From Arenicola marina (taxonomy: Eukaryota > Annelida > Polychaeta > Arenicolidae), in NCBI GenBank assembly GCA_964019135.1, contig OZ025248.1, positions 14,143,574-14,207,573 on the forward strand: a stretch of 64,000 nt of DNA, given 5' to 3'. Numbering within the stretch: the stretch's first letter is position 1; every line of letters begins with the position of its first letter. The translations under genes were made by a program, and so were the position numbers. The notes below the pieces were generated by a model. That model searched no databases. It was given only the letters and a program-made list of their open reading frames with translations, and was not told the origin of the DNA. Shown in pieces: positions 13,089 through 24,385 of the stretch.

Positions 13089-13094
13089 TTTATT
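13089..13094 (-). terminator. Possible polyadenylation signal for the PNO gene
   Basis: TTTATT on the + strand reads AATAAA on the coding strand, about 840 bases past the stop codon. The intervening sequence has purine-rich runs and no other gene. Weak, because it rests on the hexamer alone. Confidence 0.3.
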
Positions 13095-13929
13095 GATAAA
13101 CAAACACTGTAAGTACTGCAATCGAACAACATGCGAGACAAGCCCATACAGCGGTATTGCATCCGGGTCAGTTCATGACCACCAAAGGTCAAGTCGTATC
13201 CCTGAACTACTTTGAATGCGTGTTCATATATACTAGGGCTAGCCTGACGTTCTGTGCGCTATCAGCTGACCAAGCCAACGTTTCCAGTGCCTGGACACCA
13301 CGTGGCGGCGAGACTGGCAAATGGGGGCACGCGTGCGTCACGTGACTGGCTAGAGAGAGGCAGATTACCAATGTGACTGGCGATGCCGACAGAGAGTATG
13401 AGTTGCACAACCAACCCAATGCCGAGCCCTGGACTCACCGGGCTATCACCGCGAGAATGGAGGAACAACTATTGTGGAGTCGAGAGGAAGCTCGCCGGGA
13501 AACAGACACCCTGTGTCACCAGGATGTTCGGGAGGCACGGAGGAAGGGGGTCCTGATGGGCACCTTGGCCCTGGGGGTGGGGGGGGGGGGGGAGGGGTAT
13601 TCTGATGGTGGGCTACAGGAGGAGGAGGGAAGGCGTGATTGGGGTCGGGAGAAAGGGTGGCGCAGCTCGTGAAACCCTGCTCCCACCACAAAGTGGGGGA
13701 GGCAATAGTCCTTGTGTAAAGGGCCACGAACGCGCACACCCCAAAGGAAGGGGAGGAGGAGGAGAGGGCGGGGCGGGGGGGGGGGGTTGTAGGAGGAGGA
13801 GCTTACATTTAAATCTCATAGATGAGTCGTACAGTAAATAAGGATGGGACGATTGAGTGCGTCACACAGGACAGAAGGTGGTTGCGAGGGGCGACGGTCA
13901 GGGGTACTGGGGTGGGAGGTGGGGGCTCC

Positions 13930-16900
13930 TTACCACGCCTCCACGTTATACTTCCCCTCAATCTGCATCTGCGTGACGAGGTGCTCGGCCTCTTCCGGGG
14001 AGTGGCCCCCGACGCCGACGAAGGCGTCGACGACGGCCTTGCGGACGGAGGGCGGCACGTTGCCGGCCGGTCCGCACAGGTAGAAGTAGCCCTTCTGGCG
14101 GCCCAGGTAGTCGTAGATCACCTCCGGGTTCTCCTGGATGCGGTGCTGCACGTAAATCTTGTGCTCCTGGTCGCGGCTGAAGGCCAGACTGAGGTTGGTC
14201 AGCACGCCCTTGCCGTTGGAATGGTACTCGTCGAACTCCTCGCCGTACGTGTAGTCGGTGCGGCGGTGGCGCGCGCCGAAGAACAACGCCATGGGGCCGA
14301 CCGTGTCACCGCGCACGCGCGCCACCTCGCGATCCTCCACCATGGCCCTCAGCGGCGCGATGCCTGTGCCCAGACCCACCATCACGTAGGGCGGCGCCTG
14401 GCTCTCGGGGATGTTGATGCCGGCGCCGTTCATCTTGCTAGGGACCAGGTCCGGCGTTCCGCCCAGCGACTTGGCGGCCAGGTAGCGCGTGCACATGCCC
14501 TGGCGGTAGGTGCCGTTGGGTGTCGTCCAGTCGTCCTTGACGATGCACAGATGGAGGTTGTCGCCGTGCATCTCGGAGGAGGAGGCGATGGAGTAGAGGC
14601 GGGGCTTGATGCGCGGTACGTGGTCCAGCAGGTACTCGAGGGACAGCTTGCTGGAGGGGTAGAGCTTCATCAGGTCGGCGTAGGTGGTCGTTTCCTTGGT
14701 CAGGGCCTGCATGCGTTCCTTTCCCTCCTTGCTCAGCAGGAACTCCAGGTCGGCCTTTTCGGCGGGGTCGGTGGCGGCCATCTGCAGCGTCTCGTAGAAG
14801 CGGCGGGCGGGCTTACCGAAGATGTCCAGCACCTCCGTGAACAGCTGCGAGGCGGTCATCGTCGACGGCAGCGGCTCTTTGCGGCCCTGTGCAGAACCAA
14901 CACGTCACAGATAACCGAAAAGGCTTTGAGACACACTGCTACATTGTGATATATTTAGTATTCGTCCATACATATTGACGGATTTCTAAATTATGCAATA
15001 ACGGCACACTAAACTTTCTGTGGCATTCCCCACTCTATACACACACCCCTACCCATTTGACACCTTCTCCCATTAGTGCCCCCCCCCCCCTTACCTGTGT
15101 GTCCTTGAGCTCAATAATGGCGTTTGTGCCCAGGCCGTACTCGTCGAGAAAGCTGTGGACCTCCTCGCGGTCGTTGCTGGGGTAGATGCCGAGGCAGTCA
15201 CCCACGCTGTACTGCATGCCGGACCCGGCTAGGTCAAACTCGTAGTGGCGGATGTCGCGTTCGTAGTCAGCCGGCGTCAGCACCACGTTCTTCGTCATCG
15301 GAAGCAGCGTCGAGCCTGCAATGACGTCACACGCTCAGTCAGGCAGGCAACTTTCACAGCCGTAAGTGATTGAGGTACTACGACGGGCTGTGGAGGTGAC
15401 TTTAATATCAGACAAACAAAATCGTTCTTTTATGAATAATGTTACAGTGAAATAATGATCATGGGGCAAAAACTTAACTTGAAAAAGAAATCCGAAAAAA
15501 TTAATATCGTCACTGGCGAAATATATACGGATGTGACGGGTAATACGGTAATAAGTGTGAACATGCGTGACGTTGTGTGCGGTGCACGTGGTATCACGTG
15601 GTGTACGTACCAGGCGGGATGAGGACGTCGGGGACGGAGGCTGAGGTGCCGGTCGTGTCGGTCATCACCTCGTAGGTTGGCGGCAGAAGCTCCATGGACG
15701 GGGGTTCCGTGCCCAGCTCGTTCCACAGCTCGGGGAGCCACTCGTTCCACTTGGTCTCGTACCTGGAGACAGAACCACCGATAACTTCATCCTTATCCTC
15801 CTCAGACACAAATACTATACTGTGCTTATCACCTAAATGTCACAAATCGTCTCGAGCTGCATTTGTTATTGTCACTAATTTATCGCCGATCCTTGCCATG
15901 AATTGACAACTTTAACAGCACCGCACACTAAGCCGTGACGGAGAGGCCACGTGACTCACCTGTCCTCGTCCTTGTCGTCTCCCAGGCCCATCTCCATGAC
16001 GCAGTTGGCGCCCAGCTCCTCGAAGCGACTCTGGAACTTCTTGGCCGTCTCGTTGAAGTACACGTACGAACTGTCTCCCATGCCGAAGATAGAGAACTGG
16101 ACGTCCTTCAGGTAGTCCTTGGGCAGGTTGGCGTCCGACAGCTGCGTCCAGAAGTCCTTGCAATTACCCGGGAACTCTCCCTGGCCGCAGGTGGCGACCA
16201 CGCAGAAGACCTTGCTCTGGCTGGGCAGGTCGTCGAAATCGAAGTCGTCCATGGCCATGCACTTGGCGCGGATGTTACGGCGCTTGAACTCGTTGGCGAA
16301 GACGGAGGCCATGTTGGCGGCGTTGCCGGTCTCGGAGCCGTACAGCACGAGGGTCTTCTCTGTGTCCACCGACTCGCCCAGCTGGCCCTTCAGGTGCTCG
16401 AGCAGCTCGTACTCGTCCATCGACATCTTCTGATACTTGCGGTGACGGGTGTTGATGTCCGAGGTCAGCGTCGACTGCAGCTCGGTGGCCACGGCCGATT
16501 TCTCGCGCTTCAAGCGCTGGAAGCGGTTCTGGCCGTCCAGGTAGTGGGCCAAGTCGGACTTGAGCTTCTTGGAGTCCAGCTGGAAGGGGTTGACGCTCTT
16601 ATCGGTGCGGCGCGGGTCGTACCGGTAGAGCGACCAGTAGCCGGTGTCCACCGCCTCCTTCATCTCGCCCATCATGTTCTTCATCTCGATACCCCAGTCG
16701 ATGCAGGGCGCGTAGGCGATGATGAGGGACGTGCCGTTGTAGTGCTCCGCCTCCTTGAAGGCCTGGACGCACTGGTTCATGTTGGCGCCCAGCGCCACGC
16801 TGGCCACGTACACGTTCTCGTACTGCATGGCGCACAGCCCCAGGTCCTTCTTCACCTGCCGCTTGCCGGACGCCGCGAACTTGGTCACCGTCGACATCTG

Positions 16901-19900
16901 CGTCGCCTTGGAAACCTGGCCGCCCGTGTTGGAGTACATCTCCGTGTCGAGGACCAGGATGTTGACGTTCTCGCCGCGAGACAACACGTGGTCCAGGCCG
17001 CCGTAGCCGATGTCGTAGGCCCAGCCGTCCCCGCCCACCAGCCAGTGGGACTGCGTGCGCAGCATGTCGCGCTCTTCCAGGATCCGGGTCAGGCGGGGGT
17101 CAAGGTTGTCGACGCCCATCTCGCGCAGGCTCGACTCGATCTGGTTCGAGTACTCCTCGCACTTGTCCGGGTTGTCCATGTACAGCAGCCAGTTGTTGAA
17201 GGCGGACTTGGCGTTCTCCGGCAGGTCGAGCTCTAACAGGGCCATGCTGATGAACTGCTGCATGTTGAGTCGGCGCTGCTTGGTAGCCAGCATCATGCCG
17301 AAGCCGTACTCGGCGTTGTCTTCGAACAGCGACCTGCCCCAGGCCGGGCCGCGGCCGTCCTTGTTGGTGGTGAAGGGGATGGTGGTCGAGGTCCCGCCCC
17401 ACACCGAGGAACAGCCGGACGCGTTGGCAATGACCATGCGGTCGCCGAACAGCTGCGTGGCCAGCTTCAGGTACGGGGTCTCGCCGCAACCGGCGCAGGC
17501 TCCGGAAAACTCCAGCAGCGGCTTCTGGAACTGGCTGCCCTTGACCGTGTACTTGTCGCCGATCTCGCCGCGCTCGGGCAGCGCGATGGCGTAGTCCCAG
17601 TGAGGACTCTGCTCCTCGGCCACCTCGTTGAAGGGCGCCATGTACAGGGCGTCGTCCGGGCAGCTCTCCACGCACACCTCGCAACCCGTGCAGTCGAAGG
17701 GCGAGATCTGGATGGTGTAGTTGAAGCCTCCCACCTCAGTGCCCCCCTTGGCCTTGCGGTACTCGAAGCCCGGCGGGGTGTTTTTGGACTCGCCCTTGTC
17801 CAACAGGAAGGGTCTGACCACGGCGTGCGGGCACACGATGGCGCAATAGTTGCACTGCGTACAGGCATCAGGCTTCCACACCGGGATGGACGGGGCGATG
17901 CCTCGCTTCTCGTAGGTTGTCGTGCCGATGGGCTGGTAACCGCCGGGCTCGAAGCTACTGACGGGCAGCTTGTCTCCCTCCAGGGCCAGCACCGGGTCCA
18001 TGATGTGCTCCACGAAGTCTGGCTTCTCGCCTTCGTTGAGGCCCGGCTTGTGTCCGCCCTCGGTGGTGGTCAGCCAGCTCTCCGGGTACTCCATCTTGGT
18101 GAGGCTTTCGCGGGTGACGTCCACGGCCTTGTGGTTCATGGCGATCACCTTGGGGCCCTTGTGCTCGTACTGCTTGGTGATGGAGGTCTTGACCAGGGCC
18201 AGAGCCTGCTCCTCGGGCAGCACGCCGCTCAGGCAGTAGAAGGCGGCCTGCATGATCATGTTGACGCGCTTGCCCAGACCCACCTCCTTGGCGATGTTGG
18301 TGGCGTCGATGTTGTAGAACTGCAGCTTCTTCGTCATAATGGACTGCTTGACGTGGGCGGGGAGCTTCTTGTTCATCTCCTCCATCGTGTTCCAGGGCGA
18401 GTTGAGGACGAAGATGCCGCCATCCTTCAGCGGCTCCAGCATCTCGTACTTGTACACGTAGGAGGGGTGGCTGCATGACAGGTAGTCGGCATCGCTCTGG
18501 ATCGTGTACTCGGACTTGATCTCCTCGGGTCCGAACCTCAAGTGGGACACCGTCACGCCGTCTGCCTTGTGCGAGTCGAAGACGAAGTGTCCCTGGGCCT
18601 TCAGGTCAGTCTCCAGTCCGATGGTCTTGATGGCCGTCTTGTTGGCGCCCACCGTGCCGTCCGAACCCAAACCCCAGAAGAGGCACTGGCGGGAATTGGG
18701 CGGCATCGTCGGCAGCGGGTCGCCGTAGTCCAGCGACGAATGCGTGACGTCATCCTCGATGCCGATGACGAATCGCTTCCTGGGCTCCTTGGCGTTGAGG
18801 TTGTCGAAGACGGCCTTGCCCATCGCGGGCGTGAACTCCTTGGAGGCCAGGCCGTACTGGGCGCCGGTGATGAGCGGCTGTCGGCCCGCGTCCGCCATCG
18901 TCACGTTGACGTCGAGGAAGAGCGGCATGCCGATGGCACCGTCCTCCCGGGTCCGGTCCAGCACCGCCATCTTCGTCACTGTGGGCGGCAACACGTCCAG
19001 GAAATGCTTGGTTGACCAGGGCCGGAACAGGTGCACGTTGAGGACGCCCACGTTCTCGCCTTGCTTGTTCATGTAGTCGACGGTCTCCTCCATGGTCTTG
19101 GCGGCCGAGCCCATGCAGACGGCGACCCGCTCGGCCGTGGGGGATCCGCGGTACGTGAACAGCCCGTACTTCCGGCCAGTCACCTTCTCCAGGTCCTGCA
19201 TCGTCTCCTCCACGATCTCGGGGCAGGCTTGGTAGTACTTGTTGGCGGCCACGGACGACTGGAAGAAGATGTCGGGCCTCTGCCCCGTGCCGCGGATGAT
19301 CGGGTGGTAGGGGTTCAGGGCGTACTTGTGCAGGTGCTCCTTCACCGTCTCGAAAGGGAAGATCTTGGCCATGTCTTCTCGGGGCAGGACCCGGATCTTG
19401 GACATCTCGGCCGAGGTTCGGTAGCCGTCGAAGAAGTGGAGGAAGGGCAGTCGACTCTTGAGGGCGGCGACGTGGGAAGCGACGCCCAGGTCCATCACCT
19501 CCTGCACTGAAGAGGAGCACAGCATGGCAAAGCCCGTCTGGCGCGTCGCCATCACGTCCGAGTGGTCGTTGAAGATGGAGAGGGCGTGCTTGGAGACGGT
19601 TCTCGCCGACACGTGGAACACTGTGGGCATGAGCTCGCCCGCCAGCAGGTACATGTTGGGGATCATCAGCAACAGGCCCTGGGACGCCGTGAAGGTACTC
19701 GTCAACGACCCAGCTGCGCATGCGCCGTGCAGCGCCCCGGCGGCTCCGGCTTCCGACTGCATCATGTTGACGTCAACGATCTGGCCAAGAATGTTCTTCT
19801 CGCCGTTGGCGGCCCAGCGGTCCATGTGTTCGCCCATGGAAGTGGCCGGGCTGATCGGGTAGATGAAGGAGATGTCACTCATGGAGTAGGCCACATAGGC

Positions 19901-20098
19901 CGCGGCCTCGTTCCCGTCCATCACCGCCCAGCGCTGGTTCTCGGAGGGGGTCAGCTCGGGGCTTCCCTTCATCTGGGCCACGGCGGCCGCCATCTGAGGT
20001 CGCGGCGTGGTCGTCTCGGCCAAGCCTCGCTTGCTCACGTTGGACGCCCGCATCACGGTCTGCAGGACCGGGCGTCCGGTCGCCCACGCTCGCCACAT
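13930..20098 (-). CDS. PNO: Pyruvate:NADP+ oxidoreductase (PFOR fused to P450-reductase-like module)
   Basis: Oxidatively decarboxylates pyruvate with CoA and passes the electrons through Fe-S clusters, FMN and FAD to NADP+, giving acetyl-CoA and NADPH. Four exons join in frame: 15960-20098, 15611-15762, 15095-15315 and 13930-14886, for 1822 residues (Euglena PNO is about 1800). The N-terminus MWRAWATGRPVLQTVMRASN is basic, lacks acidic residues and looks like a mitochondrial presequence. The PFOR half has the YPISPATSMGE motif near residue 80, two ferredoxin motifs (CTQCNYCAIVCP about 744, CTGCEVCVESCP about 802), CAGCGETPY about 866 and the thiamine diphosphate motif GDGWAYDIGYGG about 1021 to YSNTGGQ about 1054. 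The reductase half has the FMN loop YGSETGN about 1251, the FAD motif RLYSIASSSE and NADPH-site motifs GLGTGIAPLR and YLCGPAGNV. All expected cofactor motifs are present and nothing is broken. All introns lie in the reductase half. Confidence 0.95.
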
Positions 20099-20333
20099 CT
20101 TGGCTTTAGGTTCCGCTACCGCTCTCCGCGAAAGGCGACGTTTTGGTTAATAATCAGTGCTTGTAGTTTGAGGGGACTGCGTTGGGCATTGGAACTGAAA
20201 TGACAAGAAAGGGAAGAAACAAAACATGAAGTACAATCGTTTCGAAACTGGAAACCAAATTCTGTACCAAATGTATTTGTACAAATCGTTGTATACTAAC
20301 ATAGCATAGGACACATAAAGCTGCCACGTCCCA

Positions 20334-20350
20334 TGACGTCATATATAAAA
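20334..20350 (-). promoter_or_regulatory. Possible PNO promoter: CRE palindrome next to a TATA-like run
   Basis: TGACGTCA (20334-20341) adjoins TATATAAAA (20342-20350) about 240 bases upstream of the PNO start codon. The CRE is palindromic; the TATA-like run reads better on the + strand, so the assignment to PNO is uncertain. Confidence 0.25.
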
Positions 20351-20763
20351 TAAAAAATATCGATATTAGTCTAGACGCCTTGATGTCATAACGTGCTCCC
20401 AATATTCTGTCGAGCTTGTGGGCGTCCATCAACCATTACGACTAAAGGAACATTGCAAGATAATTAAGAAACTTGACATTTCGTGTGCTTCACAACATAC
20501 TACATACTAAATGTGACTGCACCTTATACAGCATTGCTACACCTAGATACAAACCCAGTTGTGTTGTAATTCGATCATCACACCTATTGCACTAGAGTTT
20601 CGTTTTAGGAATCAAAGTACAAATACTTCGACAATGGTAAGTTTTTTTCTCGTTAGGTAGGCCTATAGGCTGGCGGAAGTCGTCAATGCTGGGACGCCAT
20701 TCCACAGACAATGCTGGTAATGTAATATGTAGGTCTGCGAAAAATAATATTTTATTATTATCA

Positions 20764-23266
20764 GTACACAACCAGTGCAGGGGAGGCACTGTGGGGTACT
20801 ATATGCCGTACACAACCAGTGCAGGGGAGGCACTGTGGGGTAGTATATGACGTACACAAACAGTGCAGGGGAGGCACTTTGGGGTACTATATGACGTACA
20901 CAAACAGTGCAGGGGAGGCAGTGTGGGGTACTATATGACGTACACAACCAGTGCAGGGGAGGCACTGTGGGGTACTATATGACGTACACAAACAGTGCAG
21001 GGGAGGCACTGTGGGGTACTATATGACGTACACAACCAGTGCAGGGGAGGCACTGTGGGGTACTATATGACGTTCACAAAAAGTGCAGGGGAGGCACTCT
21101 GGGGTACTATATGCCGTACACAACCAGTGCAGGGGAGGCACTCTGGGGTACTATATGCCGTACACAACCAGTGCAGGGGAGGCACTCTGGGGTACTATAT
21201 GCCGTACACAGCCAGTGCAGGGGAGGCACTGTGGGGTACTATATGACGTACACAACCAGTGCAGGGGAGGCACTGTGGGGTACTATATGACGTACACAAC
21301 CAGTGCAGGGGAGGCACTGTGGGGTACTATATGACGTACACAAACAGTGCAGGGGAGGCAGTGTGGGGTACTATATGCCGTACACAACCAGTGCAGGGGA
21401 GGCACTGTGGGGTACTATATGACGTACACAAACAGTGCAGGGGAGGCAGTGTGGGGTACTATATGACGTACACAACCAGTGCAGGGGAGGCACTGTGGGG
21501 TACTATATGACGTACACAACCAGTGCCGGGGAGGCACTGTGGGGTACTATATGCCGTACACAACCAGTGCAGGGGAGGCACTGTGGGGTACTGTATGACG
21601 TACACAACCAGTGCAGGGGAGGCACTGTGGGGTACTATATGCCGTACACAACCAGTGCAGGGGAGGCACTGTGGGGTACTGTATGACGTACACAACCAGT
21701 GCAGGGGAGGCACTGTGGGGTACTATATGACGTACACAACCAGTGCAGGGGAGGCACTGTGGGGTACTATATGCCGTACACAACCAGTGCAGGGGAGGCA
21801 CTGTGGGGTACTATATGCCGTACACAACCAGTGCAGGGGAGACACTGTGGGGTACTATATGCCGTACACAACCAGTGCAGGGGAGGCACTGTGGGGTACT
21901 ATATGACGTACACAACTAGTGCAGGGGAGGCACTGTGGGGTACTATATGCCGTACACAATCATAGCAGGGGAGGCACTGTGGGGTACTATATGCCGTACA
22001 CAACCAGTGCAGGGGAGGCACTGTGGGGTACTATATGACGTACACAAACAGTGCAGGGGAGGCAGTGTGGGGTACTATATGCCGTACACAACCAGTGCAG
22101 GGGAGGCACTGTGGGGTACTATATGACGTACACAAACAGTGCAGGGGAGGCAGTGTGGGGTACTATATGACGTACACAACCAGTGCAGGGGAGGCACTGT
22201 GGGGTACTATATGACGTACACAACCAGTGCCGGGGAGGCACTGTGGGGTACTATATGCCGTACACAACCAGTGCAGGGGAGGCACTGTGGGGTACTGTAT
22301 GACGTACACAACCAGTGCAGGGGAGGCACTGTGGGGTACTATATGCCGTACACAACCAGTGCAGGGGAGGCACTGTGGGGTACTGTATGACGTACACAAC
22401 CAGTGCAGGGGAGGCACTGTGGGGTACTATATGACGTACACAACCAGTGCAGGGGAGGCACTGTGGGGTACTATATGCCGTACACAACCAGTGCAGGGGA
22501 GGCACTGTGGGGTACTATATGCCGTACACAACCAGTGCAGGGGAGACACTGTGGGGTACTATATGCCGTACACAACCAGTGCAGGGGAGGCACTGTGGGG
22601 TACTATATGACGTACACAACTAGTGCAGGGGAGGCACTGTGGGGTACTATATGCCGTACACAATCATAGCAGGGGAGGCACTGTGGGGTACTATATGCCG
22701 TACACAACCAGTGCAGGGGAGGCACTGTGGGGTACTATATGACGTACACAACCAGTGCAGGGGAGGCACTGTGGGGTACTATATGACGTACACAACCAGT
22801 GCAGGGGAGGCACTGTGGGGTACTATATGACGTACACAACCAGTGCAGGGGAGGCACTGTGGGGTACTATATGACGTACACAACCAGTGCCGGGGAGGCA
22901 CTGTGGGGTACTATATGCCGTACACAACCAGTGCAGGGGAGGCACTGTGGGGTACTATATGACGTACACAACCAGTGCAGGGGAGGCACTGTGGGGTACC
23001 ATATGACGTACACAACCAGTGCAGGGGAGGCACTGTGGGGTACTATATAACGTACACAACCAGTGCAGGGGAGGCACTGTGGGGTACTATATGACGTACA
23101 CAGCCAGTGCAGGGGAGGCACTGTGGGGTACTATATGACGTACACAACCAGTGCAGGGGAGGCACTGTGGGGTACTATATGACGTACACAGCCAGTGCAG
23201 GGGAGGCACTGTGGGGTACTATATGCCGTACACAGCCAGTGCAGGGGAGGCACTGTGGGGTACTAT
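20764..23266. repeat. Satellite array with a 44-bp unit, about 57 copies
   Basis: The unit runs GTACACAACCAGTGCAGGGG, AGGCACTGTGGGGTACTATA, TGAC or TGCC. Units contain a perfect 6-bp inverted repeat (CAGTGC/GCACTG around AGGGGAG) and come in two main versions, TGACGTAC and TGCCGTAC. A 704-bp (16-unit) higher-order period is visible: about 21289-22046 repeats at 21993-22750, marked by a rare variant (CAATCATAGCAGGGG) at about 21958 and 22662. Because 44 is not a multiple of 3, all frames yield repetitive open frames, which are artefacts. The array begins about 670 bases upstream of the PNO start codon. Confidence 0.97.
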
Positions 23267-23491
23267 CATTATGTGAATGGAATTAGCATAACCCAGTACA
23301 CATACCAGCCCACCTGGCGGCAACGGGAGATGTACTGTCTTATGGAGACAAATACCGTAAACAGGTTGTGTACCGACAAATGTAGCACAGGGTCCCGGAC
23401 ACCATTCTAGATATCGCGCGTCGTACATACGACCCCCCCCCCCCCCCCTCTGATTACGTAAGGTGAGTGTTCCGTGAGAACACACTTTGAC

Positions 23492-23906
23492 GCACTCTCT
23501 GCCTTCGACTCACTCCGCTAGGGCGCCATTATATATCTGTTGTCGCCTACGTTCTCAATGCATTTTCACACTCGCTCGCCAGGGCGGCGCTGCGCAAATC
23601 GATCGAAAAAAATCGCGCATTTCTACAATTTAGTGCTGGGACCCAGCCTAAGCCTAATAACACATGAAATCAGGTGATGAAAGAAGAGTTCTGTCACAAT
23701 TATAACTTTCTCGAAAGGGTACAAAATGTTTTTTTGCTGTATTAAATACACATAGCTCGTTATTTTTTATGTTTTAATCTAGAAAACTATAATGTTGCAA
23801 GAAATTACAGCTGATTTGACCGAATTTCAAGAATCTTGAAATTTGCCCCCAGCCGACAGCAGCGGTAAGAGCGGAGTTTGCGTAGCGCCACCGTGCGGGG
23901 AACTTG
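23492..23906 (-). mobile_element. Non-autonomous DNA transposon, copy A (8-9-bp target duplication)
   Basis: This 415-bp element is the reverse complement of the copy at 53140-53556, matching over the whole length. It is flanked by ACTTTGAC (23484-23491) and ACTCTGAC (23907-23914), a target-site duplication with one mismatch. The duplication can be read as 8 or 9 bp, pointing to hAT-like or Mutator-like mobilisation. No open frame of note; terminal inverted repeats are very short. Confidence 0.75.
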
Positions 23907-24299
23907 ACTCTGACGCTACCGGGTACACAATGCAACCATCCTATACCACCCAGACTTACGCAGCCCCCCCCCCCCCCCACCCTCCGTACATAATGGCAGT
24001 ATCCAATATCGGTCCAATCTGGTCTGGAACCGCATTGCGATTCGCACTGGGCTTGTCCTGAAGGTCATTGCGGTCATCGGACAGCCGTGGCACCCATACG
24101 TGTTGATAATAACTTAATAATATCTAAACGGACTGTCCGTAACCCAGGACAACTGGACAACCTTCCGTTGTATAGTACCAGGCCTTGTACGGTGTATTCG
24201 TCTCATTAATTAATAGTGCACAGCAAACTGACGTGGTTGTACAGTATTCCACGAAACATTATATAACAAGGATCATATGCATCGTATACATCCTATATA

Positions 24300-24385
24300 A
24301 GGCACACACTCTGCCTACACAAGGCACACACTGCCTACACGAGGCACACACTCTGCCTACACAAGGCACACACTCTGACTACACA
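24300..24385. repeat. 20-bp minisatellite, four copies
   Basis: Unit CACACTCTGCCTACACAAGG, with small variations (one copy lacks TC, one reads CTGACTACAC). Confidence 0.8.

Noticed and set aside
13822-14949. 375-residue forward frame over the last PNO exon
   Set aside because: Antisense shadow of a GC-rich coding exon; composition is typical of a reversed frame and there is no motif.
15935-17236. 433-residue forward frame over PNO exon 1, with several similar ones up to 20.2 kb
   Set aside because: Antisense shadows of the real minus-strand exon, which has intact cofactor motifs throughout.
13930-20098. Bacterial contamination as the source of the PNO sequence
   Set aside because: Three canonical GT-AG introns restore the frame exactly, and animal genes and host repeat families lie on both sides.
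20995-22830. Many 60-130-residue frames with repeated GTICRTQPVQ-type peptides
   Set aside because: Produced by the 44-bp satellite in every frame; no start context or conserved domain.
20764-23266. CRISPR-like look of the 44-bp direct repeats
   Set aside because: Units are contiguous with no unique spacers, and the genome is eukaryotic; it is a satellite.
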